A DNA stretch of 8,977 nt from SMXL01 sp036985715 (GTDB lineage: Bacteria > Bacteroidota > Rhodothermia > Rhodothermales > UBA10348). Position 1 is the stretch's first letter. Each line of letters starts with the position of its first letter. Below, in pieces: positions 7,320 through 8,977 of the stretch. The DNA lies in contig BTQE01000122.1 of assembly GCA_036985715.1 (NCBI GenBank), positions 1-8,977 of the forward strand. Reading direction: 5' to 3'. A program made the translations under genes and the position numbers. The notes under the pieces are model-generated. The model was not told the DNA's origin. It was given only the letters and a program-made list of their open reading frames with translations, and searched no databases.

Positions 7320-7350
7320 ACACCGCCCTGAAGCGAGCTTCGGTCGGTGT
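7320..7350. repeat. Second stem-loop of repeat unit 2
   Basis: ACACCG (7320-7325) pairs with CGGTGT (7345-7350), and inside it GAAG (7330-7333) pairs with CTTC (7338-7341) around a CGAG loop. Equivalent inner hairpins are TGAAAG/CTTTCA with loop CAAG (7136-7151) and CGAAAG/CTTTCG with loop CGAG (7525-7540). The closing pair changes from T-A to C-G, a compensatory change. Confidence 0.6.
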
Positions 7351-7358
7351 CCATTAGA

Positions 7359-7389
7359 AAAGCCCAACAAGCTACACTTGTCTGGCTTT
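7359..7389. terminator. Third stem-loop of repeat unit 2, terminator-like
   Basis: AAAGCC (7359-7364) pairs with GGCTTT (7384-7389) and ACAAG (7367-7371) with CTTGT (7377-7381) around a CTACA loop. The A-rich 5' and T-rich 3' flanks would allow termination in either direction. Confidence 0.5.
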
Positions 7390-7563
7390 CATTTATCTCG
7401 AGCGGAGAGGGTGGGAGTTCAGCCTCGCTGCGCGCGGCTGGTGCCCAAGTGGGGGTCCTGCACACTGATAGAAAACCCGTCTGCTCACTGCGTTCGCCGC
7501 CTGTCTTTTCTTCTGTCCGACTTACGAAAGCGAGCTTTCGACGCCGGCCATCAAAAAAGACTA

Positions 7564-7588
7564 AATCGCTTTCGCGATTCGGGCTTTC
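7564..7588. terminator. Third stem-loop of repeat unit 3, terminator-like
   Basis: AATCGC (7564-7569) pairs with GCGATT (7574-7579) around TTTC and is followed by CGGGCTTTC, with an A-rich run (7553-7558) on the 5' side. It occupies the same place as the stems at 7174-7188 and 7367-7381 although the stem sequences are unrelated. Confidence 0.45.
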
Positions 7589-7625
7589 TATCCTTGTGCG
7601 GAGAGGGAGGTATTGCAGCACTTGC

Positions 7626-7777
7626 CTGGTTTGACACGGGTTTCGACTTATTTCGCACGAAAACATTACGTTATGGCCGTTAATTCTGTCAGATCCGGTG
7701 AACAGTTTTGACAATCTGGCTCAAAAACGTCACCTTTAGCGTCAACAATATTTGTATGATCCTACGATTCTTCAGGC
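7626..7777. promoter_or_regulatory. Integrase leader with an inverted repeat; possible promoter/att region
   Basis: This spacer has a TTGACA (7708-7713) within an inverted repeat, GTTTTGA (7705-7711) against TCAAAAAC (7721-7728, one extra A), and a TATGAT at 7755-7760 shortly before the integrase ATG. The TTGACA and TATGAT are too far apart to act together as -35 and -10. Regions just upstream of integrases often hold the promoter and recombinase arm sites, but no att core can be shown without the other end of the element. Confidence 0.3.
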
Positions 7778-8977
7778 ATGGCCAAGATAAGCATCGTCCC
7801 CTGGACAGCAAGAAAACGCTCTGACGGAACAGTACCACTCTACCTTGTCATCCGCCATAAGAAGCAGCGGTCCCTGATCGCTATTGAGGGCGCTCGTTTG
7901 CACCCGCGTCACTGGAATGCACCAAGACAAGAAGTTCGAAAAACGTATCGAGAATATCGAAACCTCAATCTCTATCTGAGAGATGTCGTAGAGAAGGCTG
8001 AAGCAGCAGTTCTCGAAGTGCTCGTGAGAGATGGCCAACTTTCACCGCACGCCGTTAAGGAGATCATGAAGATCGGCTCTGAGCGAAATACCCCCGATTT
8101 CCTCGAGTATTTCCAAAAGCGTATCGACGAGTTTCGCGATCGTGGCCAGCACGGCTCGGTGGATGCATATAAACCAGTCCTGGCGAAACTCAGAGATTAC
8201 ACACGACGAACCACGCACCGGTCGACACTACCATTCGATGACTTAACTGTCGTCTTTTTACGCGGTTTCCATACGTATCTCGTAAAAGTTCATGGCAATG
8301 GTCAGAATACGATTTCAAAGAATTTGGGCTACATCCGGACCGTGCTTTACATAGCAATCCGTGAAGGTCTCTTTCCCCAGGAAAAGAATCCGTTTTTTCA
8401 GCTGACGCTCAAAACTAAACGAGCTAAGAGCAGTCGTCTTACCATTGAGGAAATCTGGAGATTAGAAGACCTACAGATCGAACCTGGACTTTTGAACGAC
8501 GTCAGAAATTACTTTATCTTCGCTTTCTACGCGGCTGGTATGCGCGTCTCCGATGTGATTCAGCTTGTAGGTGACCATGTCCGTCAGGTTCGAGGGATTT
8601 ACCGAATCGAGTACACCATGACCAAGACGGCTGATCCGTCCTTTTCGATGCCACTTATGGGAAAGGCCGAAGAGATCCTTCGCTTCTACGGCTGGCCAGC
8701 CGTGGAAAGCGAAGAGTATATATTCCCAATTATGCCTCAGCATATTCGACGGGGTACAGAAGCGGCATTTCAAGAGCGCAAGCGCAAGACCGCGCTGCTC
8801 AACAAATACCTAAAGGAGCTTGCGGCCCTTTGCGAAATTGATATTCGCTTAACGACGCATGTAGCCAGACACTCTTGGGCGGCCTTTATGGACGACAATA
8901 ATTTACCCATCCAGCGGATCCAGCAAACGCTCTCCCACAAGGACGCAAAAACCACTCAGGTCTATCTTCACAGCCTC
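7778..8977 (+). CDS. Tyrosine recombinase/phage-type integrase, Bacteroidetes style, 3' end off the window
   Basis: An uninterrupted frame of 400 codons runs from ATG 7778 to the window edge. The N-terminus MAKISIVPWTARKRSDGTVP and LHPRHWNAPRQEV match the Arm-DNA-binding domain typical of Bacteroidetes-group integrases, so the start is secure although AGG lies very close to it. A core-binding SAM-like domain (about 105-210; TPDFLEYFQKRIDEF, NTISKNLGYIRTVL) follows. The catalytic domain has Arg256 (AGMRVSDV), Lys283 (MTKTADP), His361-x-x-Arg364 (HVARHSW), His387 (LSHKD) and Tyr396 (TTQVYLHSL), the full set needed to cut and rejoin DNA. Only a short C-terminal tail should be missing. It most likely mobilises an integrative element lying to the right, or the island seen here. 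It is preceded by the hairpin array. Confidence 0.92.
   Translation, partial: MAKISIVPWTARKRSDGTVPLYLVIRHKKQRSLIAIEGARLHPRHWNAPRQEVRKTYREYRNLNLYLRDVVEKAEAAVLEVLVRDGQLSPHAVKEIMKIGSERNTPDFLEYFQKRIDEFRDRGQHGSVDAYKPVLAKLRDYTRRTTHRSTLPFDDLTVVFLRGFHTYLVKVHGNGQNTISKNLGYIRTVLYIAIREGLFPQEKNPFFQLTLKTKRAKSSRLTIEEIWRLEDLQIEPGLLNDVRNYFIFAFYAAGMRVSDVIQLVGDHVRQVRGIYRIEYTMTKTADPSFSMPLMGKAEEILRFYGWPAVESEEYIFPIMPQHIRRGTEAAFQERKRKTALLNKYLKELAALCEIDIRLTTHVARHSWAAFMDDNNLPIQRIQQTLSHKDAKTTQVYLHSL

Larger units (their letters stand above)
7021..7625. repeat. Tandem array of about 197-bp structured non-coding units (3 units plus a partial)
   Basis: Units begin at about 7021 (divergent), 7205, 7402 and 7598 (truncated). 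The blocks 7205-7318 and 7402-7515 align without a gap at an offset of 197. Landmarks in each full unit are, in order: GCGGAGAGGGTGGGA (exact at 7205-7219 and 7402-7416); a GC-rich hairpin; the conserved stretches GGTGCCCAAGTG and TCCTGCACACTGATAGA; CTCACTGCG(C/T)TCGC; TTTTCTTCTG; a second hairpin around GAA(A)GC..GCTT(T)C; and a third terminator-like hairpin before GGGCTTT. The first unit shares GTGGGATT(G)AGCCTC, the CTGCG loop region and the second and third hairpins. Open frames crossing the array have no recognisable domain and are repeat translations. The array starts right at the stop codon of the winged-helix gene and ends before the integrase leader. Its function is unknown. Confidence 0.8.

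Noticed and set aside
7205..7320. A true tRNA gene on the minus strand
   Set aside because: Only a 15-base acceptor/T-arm-like end is present; no anticodon arm or D-arm can be folded next to it.
7021..7625. CRISPR array
   Set aside because: The units are about 197 bp with long conserved tracts and hairpins; there are no short identical repeats with unique spacers of even length.
7135..7714. Several overlapping open frames on both strands (for example 7135-7683 + and 7714-7304 -)
   Set aside because: They run through the 197-bp repeats, repeat themselves unit by unit (CERSEQ.., SVCRT.TWAP) and have no domain. They are translations of palindromic repeat DNA.
7021..7777. Integron attC array
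   Set aside because: One RYYYAAC-like site occurs (7362-7368), but no GTTRRRY partner was found in the region, and units carry no cassette genes.

Overview
The window looks like an accessory stretch of a bacterium with a type IX secretion system (T9SS), most likely Rhodothermota/Balneolota or a related FCB-group lineage. The evidence is a C-terminal T9SS type A sorting domain with an ENYPNPF motif, a Bacteroidetes-style tyrosine integrase, weak Shine-Dalgarno signals and mid-range GC. The phylum call is an inference.

Layout, left to right. (1) 1-43 (-) is the first 14 codons of an IS630-family transposase that continues past the left edge. Its outer end lies near a CTAG at 116-119. (2) 116-2325 (+) is a large T9SS-exported FnIII-containing surface protein that is doubly broken: its 5' end is missing at the IS end, and a frameshift lies in a GACC tandem tract at 1161-1173. 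(3) 2505-4274 (+) is an intact exported alpha/beta-hydrolase of the putative esterase type with a visible Ser-Asp-His triad. (4) 4978-4288 (-) is a type II toxin-antitoxin pair, RelE/HigB-like toxin first and XRE antitoxin second, with overlapping inverted repeats at its promoter. (5) 5018-5462 has no intact gene but holds a decayed second copy of the antitoxin HTH segment (about 5225-5320, -), killed by a stop codon. (6) 5463-7020 (+) is a two-gene, overlapping operon: a minimal nucleotidyltransferase (AbiEii/DUF6036-like) and a 328-residue conserved hypothetical with a central winged helix. An 18-bp direct repeat overlaps the start of the first gene. (7) 7021-about 7625 is a non-coding tandem array of units about 197 bp long, each with conserved primary sequence and up to three stem-loops whose stems are kept while their sequences change. 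(8) 7778-8977 (+) is a tyrosine recombinase with all six catalytic residues visible; it runs off the right edge four codons after the catalytic Tyr.

Taken together this reads as a genomic island margin: an insertion sequence, a broken surface-protein gene, a toxin-antitoxin locus with a degraded duplicate, a candidate nucleotidyltransferase/winged-helix toxin-antitoxin or defence operon, a structured repeat array and an integrase. The best candidates for something undescribed are the nucleotidyltransferase/winged-helix operon and the hairpin array next to it.
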